Positions 1-10,647 of a stretch of 64,000 bases of DNA are shown here, one piece after another. Position numbers and translations under genes: made by a program. Position 1 is the first letter of the stretch; each line of letters begins with the position of its first letter. Origin of the DNA: Humulus lupulus (lineage: Eukaryota > Streptophyta > Magnoliopsida > Rosales > Cannabaceae). The notes below the pieces were generated by a model, which saw nothing but the letters and a program-made list of their open reading frames with translations, ran no database searches and had not been told where the DNA came from. Where the stretch lies: positions 45,317,578-45,381,577 of the forward strand of contig NC_084793.1 of NCBI RefSeq assembly GCF_963169125.1, in the 5' to 3' direction.

Positions 1-828
1 TACGTTGAAATATTAGACACGTAATTGCACTTTATCAGCTTAATTTTAATTGATTAATTAGGTTTGGCTGAGTAGTACAAGATTCCAGCAAGTTCTGGAA
101 GGGTCTAGAGCTTCTAGAAACTTCTATTTTTGAATTATCCACTTAAAATGCTTAAATCCTCAAATAAACAAGATTGTGACAAGTGTCATGCTCTTATTAA
201 TTCTATCTAAACCTTATAATATAATAAATGACAACTTTATAATCAGCTATATTAATCAAACCTTATGTTATAATTAATATTCTTAAACTATAGGTTAAAC
301 TTATAAAATCTATAAGTGTTGCTACGAATGTTCAACTAAGTTCCGGCTTGAACCAAAATCCACAGTAACTATCATACTATAACTACTATTAGCTACTACT
401 ACTACTACTGTCTAACTAGCTAAGTAAAGTTCTGGGACTCTACACCTCTATAAGGGATAGATGAATCCCTTAGAAATAGCTTAAAGGAGATACCACTAAG
501 TTAAGCAAGTTTTGGTGTAAAGAGATGAATCCAAGTATTGGGGTATTTATAAGGAAAGTCAACAACTTCCTAGCCATTAGATCAAATCTAGATGAATGGT
601 GGAGATCAAGAGCCTTGGCAACCTTGGGATTCGCACCCAAAAATGATCGGCCCTAACTCAACTACAAGGGTGTACTTGGATCACCACCTTAGTTATTTGG
701 TTTTTGTGTTTCTTTATACACTACAAAGAAACACACCACCCAAATACACTTTGTGTTTCTTCATGCACCAACAGATAACACATCAATATTGAGCCTCCCA
801 AGCTTCCTGAAGTAAAGCATAGCTCTAG
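1..828. other. Intergenic DNA, no gene recognised
   Basis: I see no convincing coding region. The stretch is AT-rich, with a short (act)n run near 391-410 and a small hairpin at about 697-742 (arms built on ttgtgtttcttt / aaagaaacaca). The 66-codon open frame at 592-792 has no recognisable motif. It could be the decayed flank of an older retrotransposon, but I find no termini that prove this. Confidence 0.5.
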
Positions 829-1089
829 TGTTGATCATGTCATATAAAGGACTTAGGAAGGAGTCTACAAGAACACTTAAAAGTATACTTATAGACTCGG
901 AGGCAAGTGTGAATGTGGAATAATTTCCCTTGAAGCATCTTTCGGCGCATATGGGCGTGAGCATCGAAGGGGTGAAGGCCTCGTTATCTGAGGCCCAGCT
1001 AGCCTTAGACGTTCGCACATACCCCCGCAGCCACTTGACACACCCCTCAATAGGCAAGGGCCTCCCATAACGAGGCCCAACTCACTATT

Positions 1090-1430
1090 CTAGCACTCAT
1101 GGGTGCCTCAAGATCGAGACTCCTTGATGCAAGGCTTAAAGCCTCATTCAACTTGGAACGAGGCCCGCGTGAAGAAGGGTACCTCGCTATGCAAGGCCGA
1201 GTGGGCAAAGGTCGACACTAGGTGGTGAGGCTCCTTGGTGCACGACTTAAGGCTCCATGCGCCTTGGTGTGAGGCCAACGTGAATAAGGGCGCCTCGATA
1301 TGCAAGGCCGAATGGGCGAAGATTGACACCATGTAGCAAGGCTCCTCGGTGCAAGGCTCAAGCCTTCATACCCCTTGGCGCGAGGCCTGCGTGAAGATGG
1401 AGGGCCTCTCATAACGAGGCCCAGTTCTCC
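1090..1430. repeat. Tandem repeat, 111-bp period, about three imperfect units
   Basis: The anchor cttgg(n)3gaggcc followed by cgtgaa occurs at 1152, 1263 and 1374, spaced exactly 111 bp apart. Each is followed by gcctcg/tatgcaaggccga-type sequence. The units are GC-rich and dense in 'aggcctcg', unlike the AT-rich surroundings. They lie inside the LTR-like fragment upstream of its TATA box. Confidence 0.7.
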
Positions 1431-1947
1431 ATACCACATGTCGCGAGATGCACAAAAACACAAGGGAGGGCCTCGTATATCAAGGCTGGGTTATCCAAAC
1501 TCCATGTCGCGAGGCCGATACGCAGTAGGGCCCCACTATCCAAGGCCTATTTCATGAAAGTGCCTCAACATGGAAACCTTGTAAAGGAAATCCATTCTAT
1601 GTTAATGAAGAGCCCATGATGCTATCCAACACTTAGAAAAATATAAGGAAGCTTGGAGGGAATTCGTATCTTCGAAATGAAAGAAGGACCATCAGGTACA
1701 AGGCACGCATACGAGTACGGGATATACAGCTATAAAGGTGGCAAATGTGTGACCTAACATCCGTATCCGACAAGCAGTGGTGACATGAATTAGTACGAGA
1801 AGTGGTGGCATGCTCTGCATACCCATATACCAGAGTCGACACCACGATCCTCTACACAATTACATTCTACAACACTACCCTAACAATGTACCTATGTACG
1901 ATCTTGTCCCTTGGGACCAACGTGTATCAGGGGCCAATAGTGCCCTG

Positions 1948-1956
1948 CTATAAATA
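1948..1956 (+). promoter_or_regulatory. Candidate LTR TATA box
   Basis: ctataaata, followed by a pyrimidine-rich leader of about 180 bp up to the inferred LTR end. This is the usual spacing of U3 promoter to U5 end in plant LTRs. Inference only. Confidence 0.35.
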
Positions 1957-2140
1957 AACCTCCATTCCTCAGAATGGGGGGTTGAAAAATTCTTGGTATG
2001 CTCGAATATACATTTTTTGCTCCATTGTAGTTCTGCATCTTTCTCCTTTAAGTTCTTTCTATCTTCTTCCTACATAGTTTTTGCAATGCAGTTTGAGTTT
2101 TTTGATCATATATCGTTGATGAGTTCTCACCGTCAACATT

Positions 2141-3102
2141 ATTATTCTCGAAGATCGACTTGAGATCCGGATACCACTAGTTGAAAGTCAAGGAATCGAA
2201 TATTCCCAAGACCACATTCTAAACGTGGTAATGTCTCTTGGACTCACCAACGTGCCCGCGACATTCATGGATCTTATGCATGGAGTATTGGGTGAGTACC
2301 TAGACAAATTCGCGATCATGTTTATAGACGATATACTCGTATACTCACAAAACCAAGAAGAACATGCTCAACACCTAGAACTAATCTTACAGCAATTGCG
2401 TGAGACAAAGTTGTATGCCAAGTTCTCCATGTGCGAATTTTGGTTGACTCAAGTGAGTTTTCTAGGACACGTGGAGTCCGGAGACGGGATTGCAGTCGAT
2501 CCGGCCAAAATTGAGGTGGTGAAACAATGGAAAGCCCCAAAGAACACACAAGAGGTTCGCAGTTTCTTGGGTTTGGCAGGGTATTACAGGCGCTTTGTGG
2601 GGGATTTATCCTAAATAGCTATGCTATGACCGCACTGACCCGGAAGAACATCAAGTTTGAGTGGACAGACAAGTGCGAACATAGTTTTCAAGAGCTAAAA
2701 ACCAGATTAACAACTGCTCCAGTGCTCACTATCCCAAAAGGCACAGAGGGCTACGCCATTTACAGTGATGCATCAAGTCAGGGACTCGAGGCAGTATTGA
2801 TGCAACACAGGAAAGTGATCGCTTATGCCTCCCAACAACTGAAAAAAATTACGAAAAAAAACTATCTAACTCATGACTTGGAATTAGCAGCGGTAGTGTT
2901 CGCATTGAAGATCTGGAGACACTATATCTATGGGATCCACTGCGATATATACACAAATCACAAGAATCTGAAATATTTCTTCACTCAGAAAGAGTTAAAC
3001 ATGAGACAACAGAGGTGCTTAGAATTGTTCAATGATTACAATTGCGATATATTGTACCACCCAGACAAGGCTAATAAATTAGTTGACACATTGAGTCGAT
3101 AG
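2141..3102 (+). pseudogene. Ty3 (Tekay-type chromovirus) RT-RNase H, broken
   Basis: The middle of a Ty3 polyprotein, cut at its 5' end inside the reverse transcriptase. It opens with [11 protein letters not shown], passes in-frame stops at about 2182, 2210 and 2219, then reads through the FIDD catalytic motif (RT palm) to [11 protein letters not shown] at 2614, where a frameshift and a short deletion occur. From about 2656 RNase H follows in another frame, with the connection motif FEWTDKCEHSFQELK, YSDAS and a terminal VDTLSR. Gag, protease and most of RT fingers are absent from the window. It runs on into the integrase downstream. The multiple stops and the frameshift show an old dead copy. 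Confidence 0.85.
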
Positions 3103-4445
3103 CCAATGGCTTATGAAATTTCAGTGAATGAAATACCCCAAGAACTACAAATTGATATATCCAAATTGGATTTGGAGATAGGAGTGGGAAGATTGGCACG
3201 GTTATCCGTGCAACCCACGATCATGGAAGTGATCCAAGGTGGGACAGCTCATAGATCCGTGGATCCAACGATCGGTGCATGAGACGATGAAAGACATGCG
3301 ACCAGGGTTTCACATCTCGGAGGATCAAGTGTTGGGTTTCAAGGGCAGAATATGCGCGCCCGATGATGAGGTTATCAATGGGAAAATATTTTATGAGGCT
3401 CACAATACTCCTTACGCTATTCACCCGAGAACCCCTAAGATGTATCAGGATCTCAAAAGATACTTTTGGTGGGTAGGAATGAAGAAAGATGTAGCGGAAT
3501 ATGTGCCACACTGTTTAACATGTCAACAAACCAAGATGGAGCATCAGTAACCTGCAAGGTTATTGCAACCGCTAGAGATCCCTGAGTGTAAATGGGAAAT
3601 GGTCACCATGGACTTTGTTACCGGGTGACCACACACTCCGAAAGGGCACGGTGCAATTTGGGTTATCGTGGATAGATTGATAAAATCCACCCATTTCTTG
3701 CCTATTAAGATGAGGGATGGTGCAGATAAGTTGGCAGACTGGTACATCATTGAGATAGCATGATTACATGGATTTCTCATCTCTATAGTGTCTGATCATG
3801 ATGGACGATTTTACCTTCGCATTTTGGAGACGAATGCAAATGGGATTGGGAACTAAACTCAAGTTTAGTACTGCCTTCAATCCACAGACAGATGGCCAGA
3901 GCAAATGAACGATTCAGACCTTAGAAGACATGTTGAGAGCTTGCGTGCTGGATTTTCAAGGATCGTGGAGTGGAAAACTTCCATTAATTGAGTTCGCCTA
4001 CAACAATAGCTATCATGACTCGATAAAAATGCCTCCGTATGAGGCACTATACGGAAGAAAGTACATGTAACGCCCCACATCACTATGGTTGCTTCCTGGA
4101 ATGATGAATGGTCCTGCAAACCAACACGAGTCTTCCAGTGTGTTTTGTCCTCACTTGCACGCTTCCTAGGAAAACTTCCCAAGAGGTCACCCATCATGAG
4201 ATTACTCCAGGTCAAGCACGCTTAACTTTGGAGTTCTCAAGTGATCTTCTTTTCGATAGCCCATCGCTTGAGAACTCCAATGTCAAGCATGCTTGACTTG
4301 GAGTAATCTCATGATGGGTGACCTCCTGGGAAGTTTTCCCATGAAGCGTGTAAGTGAGGACAAAACACGCTGGAAAGACTCGTGTTAGTTTGCAGGGCCA
4401 GTCATCATTCCATGAAGCAGCCATAGTGACGTGGGGCATTACAAA

Positions 4446-4457
4446 TGGTATTAGAGC
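4446..4457 (+). promoter_or_regulatory. TRIM primer binding site (tRNA-iMet type)
   Basis: tggtattagagc lies 2 bp after the LTR terminus cattaca. The canonical plant initiator-Met site is tggtatcagagc, so there is a single mismatch. Confidence 0.75.
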
Positions 4458-4701
4458 CTTGACCTAGCTGGAAGTGTGGCTGACGGGGATGTCGGACCCC
4501 AAAGGGGGGGTGATTATGACAGTTAGAATCTCGTGATCCACAAGGGGAAAGACTGGATAAAGCTGTGTAATCCCACATCGCCTGGGGAAGGTCAAGTGTG
4601 ATGATTCTAATACTATGTAGGTATAGGACTACACAGTTGAAGATGGCTTAAATGGATTGATAGGTACTACCTATGCCAACAAGATGCATCTTCTTTTCGG
4701 T

Positions 4702-4778
4702 AGTCCATCACTTGAGAACTTCAAAGTTAAGCGTGCTTGACCTGGAGTAATCTCATAATGGGTGACCTCCTGGGAAGT
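4702..4778 (+). repeat. 5S rRNA-like domain in the TRIM LTR
   Basis: Contains agttaagcgtgcttg (box A-like) and gggtgacctcctgggaag (box C-like) in the order and spacing of plant 5S rRNA. Further copies lie in the middle (about 4262-4345, same strand) and in the inverted arm (about 4170-4250). The sequence is diverged from functional 5S and embedded in an LTR, so I do not call it a 5S gene. Confidence 0.75.
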
Positions 4779-5244
4779 TTTCCCAGAAAGCATGCGAGTG
4801 AGGACAAAACACGCTGGAAAGACTCGTGTTGGTTTGTAGGGCCAATCATCATTCCAAGAAGCAGCCATAGTGACGTGGGGGCATTACAGTACCGATCTCC
4901 AATCCACTGACATGAGACCGGTGAGAGGAAATGCTTAGGATCAGAAGAGGCAGACCAAGCTACTAAAGACATTAGATCAATCCGTCAAAGGTTGCAGACC
5001 TCTATAGATCGACAACGAAAATATGCCAATCGTCGTTGAAGACCATTAGAATTTGAAGTTTGGGAAAAGGTACTGTTAAAGATAGCTCCACTAAGAGGAG
5101 TTATGAGGTTCGGGAAAAAGGGCAAATTGAGCCCTAGGTATATAGGACCGCTTGTGGTTCTAGAACGCATTGGAAAGGTGACTTATCGACTAGCCCTTCT
5201 GCCTGCGTTGTCTAGAGTTCACAATGTATTCCATGTGTCAACAT

Positions 5245-5473
5245 TACGGAAGACATAAACGACCCCACTCATGTGCTAAGTTACGATGAAATTAGCATAG
5301 ATCCTCAACTAAGCTATGAGGAAAAACCGATCGCAATTCTGGGTCGGAAAGACAAGGTATTAAGGAACAAAACAATACCTTTGGTAAAGGTGCAGTGGTG
5401 TAACCACGGGGTAGAAGAAGCAACACGAGAACCCGGAGACCAGATGAGAGAGTTATACCCACAGTTGTTCTAA
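5245..5473 (+). pseudogene. Chromodomain end of the Tekay-type polyprotein
   Basis: After the integrase, the reading LSYEEKPIAILGRKDKVLR...VKVQWCNHG(V)EEATREPGDQMRELYPQLF matches the C-terminal chromodomain of plant Tekay/Del chromoviruses, which is thought to guide insertion into heterochromatin. The frame at 5273-5473 is open, with a stop at 5471-5473. It is separated from the integrase by frame changes. The stop is followed by tttcgaggatgaaact, the usual post-pol sequence of this lineage, 36 bp before the 3' LTR. Confidence 0.75.
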
Positions 5474-5508
5474 GTTTCGAGGATGAAACTTGTATAAATT
5501 GTAGGTAT

Positions 5509-8500
5509 TGTAACGCCCCGCGTTTAGGGCACCGGGTAAACCCTAGTTCGAATATTTTTTTCCCTATATTATATATTATGTTAGGGGAACATTTTATGTT
5601 ACAAGAAGTTGTGATGTGTGAATGTTTTCCATTATGTGGTAAGTGCGATTTTTTTTAGAAACCGAGACCTTTGGTCGTGGACCAGGTAAAAAATCCTAAT
5701 CAGGTAAATATCTCAGATTATGTAAAATAAGGAATACTATGGCATAAAAATATTTGGCAACTGGGATTGTATAATCGAGCCAATAAATTTAAGAAAAAAA
5801 TTGATTGAGGATTTAATTCCAATTTACCGGGTTAAAGAATGGAAATTCTTGCCTGAGCCCCTAAGGGCGTTTTGGTCAATTTGAGTAAATTACCAAATTA
5901 TGTGTTATGTGAAAAAATTTATTTTTGGTCACATTTATTTAATTAATTTTAGCTTGGGATATTTAAAAACTTTAGGGTAAAATTTTGGTTCAAAATTAGA
6001 AGTGAAATTACCAAACGGTCATCGAATGCCTTATAGTGTGGCAAAATTTGGCAGGGGCATAAAAGTCTTTTCACAAGGGAGGAGAGAGAAATGTGCGCGG
6101 CTAGGCTATGCCTATGCACTCAAGTGTCTTATGACACATATCCTAGGGAAAATTAAGAGACTACCCTAATGATTAGCGCTCTTCCATATTTTTGTCCTTA
6201 ATCCCTTTTTCACCAAAACTACACACTTCCCTCAAAAATCATTTTTTTTCCACTCAAGCAAACTTTCTTTCTTCCCCTACACTCTCAAAATCGAAACCCT
6301 AAGTCCCCTAAACCTCCATTGCTGCATTTCCTCTCTTCTTCATAAGCTCAAGAGTACTCACCTCCATTGAAGGAAGGAGATCTTCAAGAGTTATAGCATT
6401 GTAAGTTTCGGATCATAGCTCTTCCTTCTCTTCTTTTTTTTTTCTTTCAAATCTGAAACCCTAAGGGGATTTTCTGTGCATGCATGTGGTTCTAATGTCC
6501 ATGCATGGCATGGATCTTGTGTTCTCGGGCAAAAAGGGAAGTGGTTCTAAGGAGATTTCAAGGTTTGGAAGCTCTTTGGTGCTTTAGTGAGAATCAAGGT
6601 AAGATTTTAGGATTTGGTTATGTTTTTTTTTTCTCTTTCAACTCATCTCCATATTCTACCCTAACACCCTCTAAAAATCTGCATGTGAAACCTATGGGGC
6701 TCAGTTTGAGGGTATAGAATCCAAGAAATAAGTTTGGACAAGCTAAGGACTATCATCTCCAAGCTATAATCATCAAAGGTTGATCTTTGGTTGGTTTTGA
6801 GTTTTTTTTTTTTTTTGTTATTGGTTATAGATCTGGTTGTATAGGTTGTTTTGTTAGTTTTATAAGTTTATTTTATGCTTGAGGGTTAGATTGGTTGATT
6901 TTTTGATTTGCATGCATGCATGTGGCTAGGATTTTGCTAATTGTATTTAGTTTTGCTAGAATGTGTAAAAATGCATGTTGCCAAGTTTTCGTGGTCTGAC
7001 TTCCAACGGGTTAGATCGTACCCAAATATCTCTGTTTGTGGAAATAATTTGTATGGTTGCATATTTCTAGATGAGTACTTGGGTTTAGGCTTTTGAAAAT
7101 CGAAAAAATGTGTTTTCAAACCGAAGTTATGAACTTTTTGGCATCTTGATGCAATCTGTAAAAATTTTGGGCAGCATGCACTACCAGATTGTTTTAAATA
7201 TTGAACACATTTTACAGAGTCAAAAGCTATGAAATTTGGCAAACTGTTATTTTAAATATGTATAAGGATCACAGAATTTTTTTAGAGGAAAATGCAAAAT
7301 GGTTAAAGTGTAATGGTTTTTCAAAGTTTGCCCTAATAATCTGAAAATGAAATTTATGGGCAGCAAACACTGTCCAGATTGTCTTACATTTTTTAATGTG
7401 TTTCCCTATCCTAAAAATTATGAAATTTTGAGAGAAACTAAATTAGATATGATTAAATATTCTGGTAAAAATTAAAAAAAAAATGGGTTACGATGTAAGA
7501 GAAATAATTTTTCTAAGAACCCTAAAGATCTGAGAAAAACTCCTAGGCAGCAGGCACTGCCCAGATTTCTTTAAGTGGTTTAATGGGTTTTGCCTTCCCA
7601 AAAATTTTGAAACTTGGTGAGAAAATTTTTAAGATAGGTATTAAGGCTTTGGTAAAATGTTAGATTAAAATATTTCAAGTTTAAGAGTAGTAATTCTTCT
7701 AAGTTACCTAAAAACAGGGAAAAATAGTAATTTCAAACCTTAACAAAATACGAATTTTGGGAGGTTAGTTCTCCTAACCTAAATTGAATTTTTGACATGA
7801 GCTTTCACCTAGTTCCCGTCAATAGGACGCATAATACGTGAACAAAATTTTTAAAGGGTTGTGGTTAGAGAACCTAACATTGATTATGAGCTTAAAAGAG
7901 GGATTTTTTTATCACGTTAAAATGAATAGTGAAAAAGTTAGGTTCGGAATTGGAAATGAAGTTGTTTTCAAAATTGCTAAAGTTTTGGATATCTAAAAAA
8001 TCCCAAATTAGTTTAAGGTTATTGAGAAGTTATTTTTACCATTTTCTAAACTCGGGGTCCAATTGCTCTTTCTTTTCGAAAATGACGTAATAGAGATCCT
8101 AGGTTATGGCTTCAAAGATGGTAAAAAAATGGGAGTTAGGTTTTATAAAATCGTAAATTTATTTAAAACAGAATCTAGTCTTATACACTGTAAATTGTAT
8201 AAGAGAAATGTCTGTATAGAGTCTCTAAGAGAACTTTATTGAATGTAGCTATGTGGAATATTAACTATAAGAATATGCCATAATTTAATCCGAGTCACTG
8301 TGTGGTTTCACTACAGTGTTATCGAAGCGTGAAGGCTCGCTTCTAGATAGAAGGTTTCCACAAGCAAGCGCTAAGGAATCCGGGTAAGACAACTTATGAT
8401 ATGTTTGGCTACAACACATTAATGACTAGTTTAGATAACTGAGTTATTAGTTAATAATTTGAACTAGTCCTAGAAGGTTTACTCAAGAACGTGGTCCTAG

Positions 8501-9880
8501 AGAATTTGCATACTCATGACTAAGGTAAGCAGTCCGGCTATCTACTGCGACGACTATGAACTCCGGCTAGCCACTGGGGAACTATTTGAGAAACCAGTTT
8601 ACCACCGATGCCTGTGTGGCTAAGGTCAGTTGGCCATCGCAATATGTAAGAAGTCCGGCTTAACACTTGTGGCATAAGAGTCTGACTAGCTACCATGACA
8701 ACTATGAACTCCGGCTAGCCACCGGGGAACTATGTGAGAAATCGGTTCGCCACCGATGCCTGTGTGGCTAAAGTCGGTTGGCCATCGCAATATGTAAGAA
8801 GTCTGGCTGAACACCCATGACATAAGAGTTTGGTTAAACTCCGGGACACATAAGTAAGTTTATTCCGAATCTAGCTAGCTACCTTGACAACTATGAACTC
8901 TGGCTAGCCACTGGGGAACTATGTGAGAAACCGGTTTGCCACTGATGTCTGTGGGACTAAGGTCGGTTGGCCACCACAATATGTAAGAAGTCTGGCTTAA
9001 CACCCATGACATAAAAGTCTGATTAAACTCCGTGACACGTAAGTAAGTTAATTTTGAAATTAAATCTCTATGGCTAAGAAAGTATGTTGAATTCCTCTAG
9101 GAGTCTGGGTAACCGGTGTAACTAGTTTACACCCGTCGACGCTATGGTGAGATATGTTAAGATGTATTAAGATATGCTAAGATATATTGAGATATGTTAA
9201 GATGTGTTGAAGGTTCCTCCAGAACCCTAAGTAAGTATGTATGACATGATACGAATGACTAAGTAAGTATGCATGTTATGATACGACTGAGTAAGTATGT
9301 ATGTTACCAGTTAAGACTGTATGTATGCTCTGGGATTTTCTGCATGCAAGTGTACTTTCAGGATACAAATTTTGGTTATGAGGCATGACCATAAGTTTTC
9401 CAGGACGTTCGCACGTTCTTAAATTGTATGTTAGGGTTTGGTTTCATCAGAATCTTATTCTTGGTTGATTATATGCCTAGTTATAGTTAGTTAAGTTCTT
9501 GCTTCATTTATGTGGCTATGTTTGTTAAGTTGTTCTTACTAAGCGTTTCGCTTACCTAGCTGTTTCATGTTGTAGGTAACCTCAAAGGCAAAGTGAATCA
9601 GTGAGCGCTGGAGTTTATCTGCGAGGATGTACATGTGAACCGACCTTTTGGGGAATTTATGTTTTGGGAACTAGAACCCATCCGATAACTAGGAAATTAT
9701 TTTGGGCTTGTTGAATGTTTTAAAATTATGACACTATAATTTACTTTTAAGTATGCGCATACTTCTAAACTCTTGCATGTTTTGAAACGTTTTTTTTTTA
9801 TATGGATTTTCGATTTCCTTATTTTAGAAAATAGTTATGTTTTCCGCAAATTATGTTAAGAAATTTTACGGGACGTTACA
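5509..9880 (+). mobile_element. Long (about 4.4 kb) 3' LTR of the Tekay-type Ty3 element
   Basis: Starts tgtaacgccccgcg 36 bp after the chromodomain stop and ends acgggacgttaca. The 7-bp tips tgtaacg/cgttaca are perfect inverted repeats, as in Tekay LTRs, which are characteristically long. No protein-coding frame of note lies inside; short open frames such as 6505-6717 and 6937-7242 (-) show no motif. It contains the imperfect tandem repeats at about 8520-9030. The 5' LTR is not in the window, so no target duplication or age can be read. What follows at 9881 is unrelated copia-type LTR sequence. Confidence 0.75.
8520..9030. repeat. Imperfect tandem repeats inside the Tekay LTR
   Basis: The phrase actatgaactc(c/t)ggctagccac recurs at 8553, 8701 and 8890, spaced 148 and 189 bp apart. 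It is followed each time by gggaactat(g/t)tgagaaacc, by 'tg(t/g)g(g)ctaaggtcggttggcca' and by 'caatatgtaagaagtc(c/t)ggct'. The units share an irregular purine-rich pattern with no coding potential. Confidence 0.7.
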
Positions 9881-10647
9881 ACCCCTCATTATATTTTATT
9901 CTTAAAACACTTAGTTCCTTGTAAATGATATTTTAGTAAACTAATAGTAATTATTGAAATGAGATCTCTATCATTTTGCACCTTGAACCAAACTAAAAGG
10001 AAACCATCATTTCACTTCTTCATCAGAAGCTATAGATGTTCATATCTATGATTAACACTCTCATTCAATTACACTACCGAGTTCCCAAGATGTAAGTATG
10101 GGCTAGTCTGTAGGGTAAGCTGGTAACAAACAAGTCAAAGAACTCAAATAATACAATCATTTAGAATTCTAACCACTCAAAATTGAGATTGTATTGACCT
10201 ATGGTCAACTATATGATATGACTAGACTAGATAATAACAGTATGTTTACTTATCTTGTCTACTTTCAATATCGGTCCAGTCTAATGTAACAAATACATCT
10301 GATCTTATATACTTTGCTAATGTTCTGGAAAGAACATAACACTGCGATGTGAAAGTAAATCATATCATAGATTAGCAAGTCAATGTAAATCATGTGCACT
10401 GACTAATCTTAGGACTAACTTATTTTGAACATGTAATATATTTATATTCCACTGTGATTACGTCGCTATGAATATGATTAGTTGTATGCTCGGGATTTAA
10501 TAGAAGTTTATATTAAACAAATAATCATGAAAATAAAACATGTGAGCAAAGTGATTGATCAAGTCAAAAAATGATTTCTATTCTTTTATTGATAATAAAT
10601 GAGATTACAAAGAAATTGGGTTTTAATTAGGGCATAAAACCCAACAA
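9881..10647 (-). mobile_element. Ty1/copia LTR, reverse orientation (probably solo or truncated)
   Basis: The right edge, ...attagggcataaaacccaaca, is the reverse complement of the common copia LTR start tgttgggttttatgccc. It meets copia RT coding sequence abruptly at 10648. The left edge abuts the end of the Tekay LTR, and I cannot see a TG terminus there. The body is AT-rich with no coding sequence. Most likely an LTR inserted into, or recombined with, the copia pol to the right. Confidence 0.55.

Larger units (their letters stand above)
829..2138 (+). mobile_element. LTR-like fragment (possible solo or truncated LTR)
   Basis: The right boundary is supported: 2138 ends in gtcaaca, and Ty3 reverse-transcriptase coding sequence ([11 protein letters not shown]) begins abruptly a few bases later. 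Upstream there is an LTR-like promoter arrangement: a TATA box (ctataaata, 1948-1956), then a T/C-rich leader to the end. The left edge is placed at tgttgatc (829) only because TGTTGA...TCAACA would pair as LTR termini. I find no matching target-site duplication. The middle is unusually GC-rich and carries 111-bp tandem repeats. Family not recognised. Confidence 0.35.
4066..4888 (+). mobile_element. Cassandra-type TRIM with 5S-like LTRs, rearranged
   Basis: The insert begins tgtaacgcc and ends cattaca. It is flanked by gtaca (4061-4065) and gtacc (4889-4893), a 5-bp target duplication with one mismatch. Its LTR 3' parts contain sequence clearly like plant 5S rRNA: gttaagcgtgcttg followed by atgggtgacctcctgggaag. 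That is the hallmark of Cassandra terminal-repeat retrotransposons in miniature, which encode no protein. An LTR copy ends at 4443 and is followed by a tRNA-iMet-type primer binding site (tggtattagagc, 4446-4457). A polypurine tract lies near 4497-4510 and the 3' LTR ends at 4888. The first about 180 bp are an inverted copy of the LTR 3' part, so 4066-4443 forms a foldback in place of a normal 5' LTR. Confidence 0.82.
3239..5240 (+). pseudogene. Ty3 integrase, broken and interrupted by a TRIM insertion
   Basis: Continues the same element. The zinc-binding HHCC domain is clear at about 3385-3540 (His...His...CLTCQQTK). The DDE core follows with MDFV (first Asp region) near 3610, an in-frame stop at about 3628, and a SDHDGRF-like second Asp region near 3790, then further frameshifts. 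At 4065 the frame (LYGRK) is split by an 823-bp insertion and resumes at 4889 with YRSPI. The C-terminal integrase part (GPLVVLERIGKVTYRLALP, RVHNVFHVSTLRK) is readable at 5130-5255. Not functional. Confidence 0.85.

Noticed and set aside
829..2138. Complete solo LTR with target duplication
   Set aside because: No matching 5-bp repeats flank the proposed ends (tctag against ttatt), so it is kept only as an LTR-like fragment.
4446..4457. Possible tRNA-Met fragment or tRNA gene
   Set aside because: Only the 12-nt primer-binding complement is present, directly after an LTR end. No cloverleaf.
4702..4778. Possible 5S rRNA gene
   Set aside because: The similarity is to the internal promoter and box C only, is diverged and lies inside a TRIM LTR; Cassandra elements carry this by nature.
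6505..7242. Short frames in the Tekay LTR
   Set aside because: No start context, motif or homology. The LTR is noncoding in this lineage.
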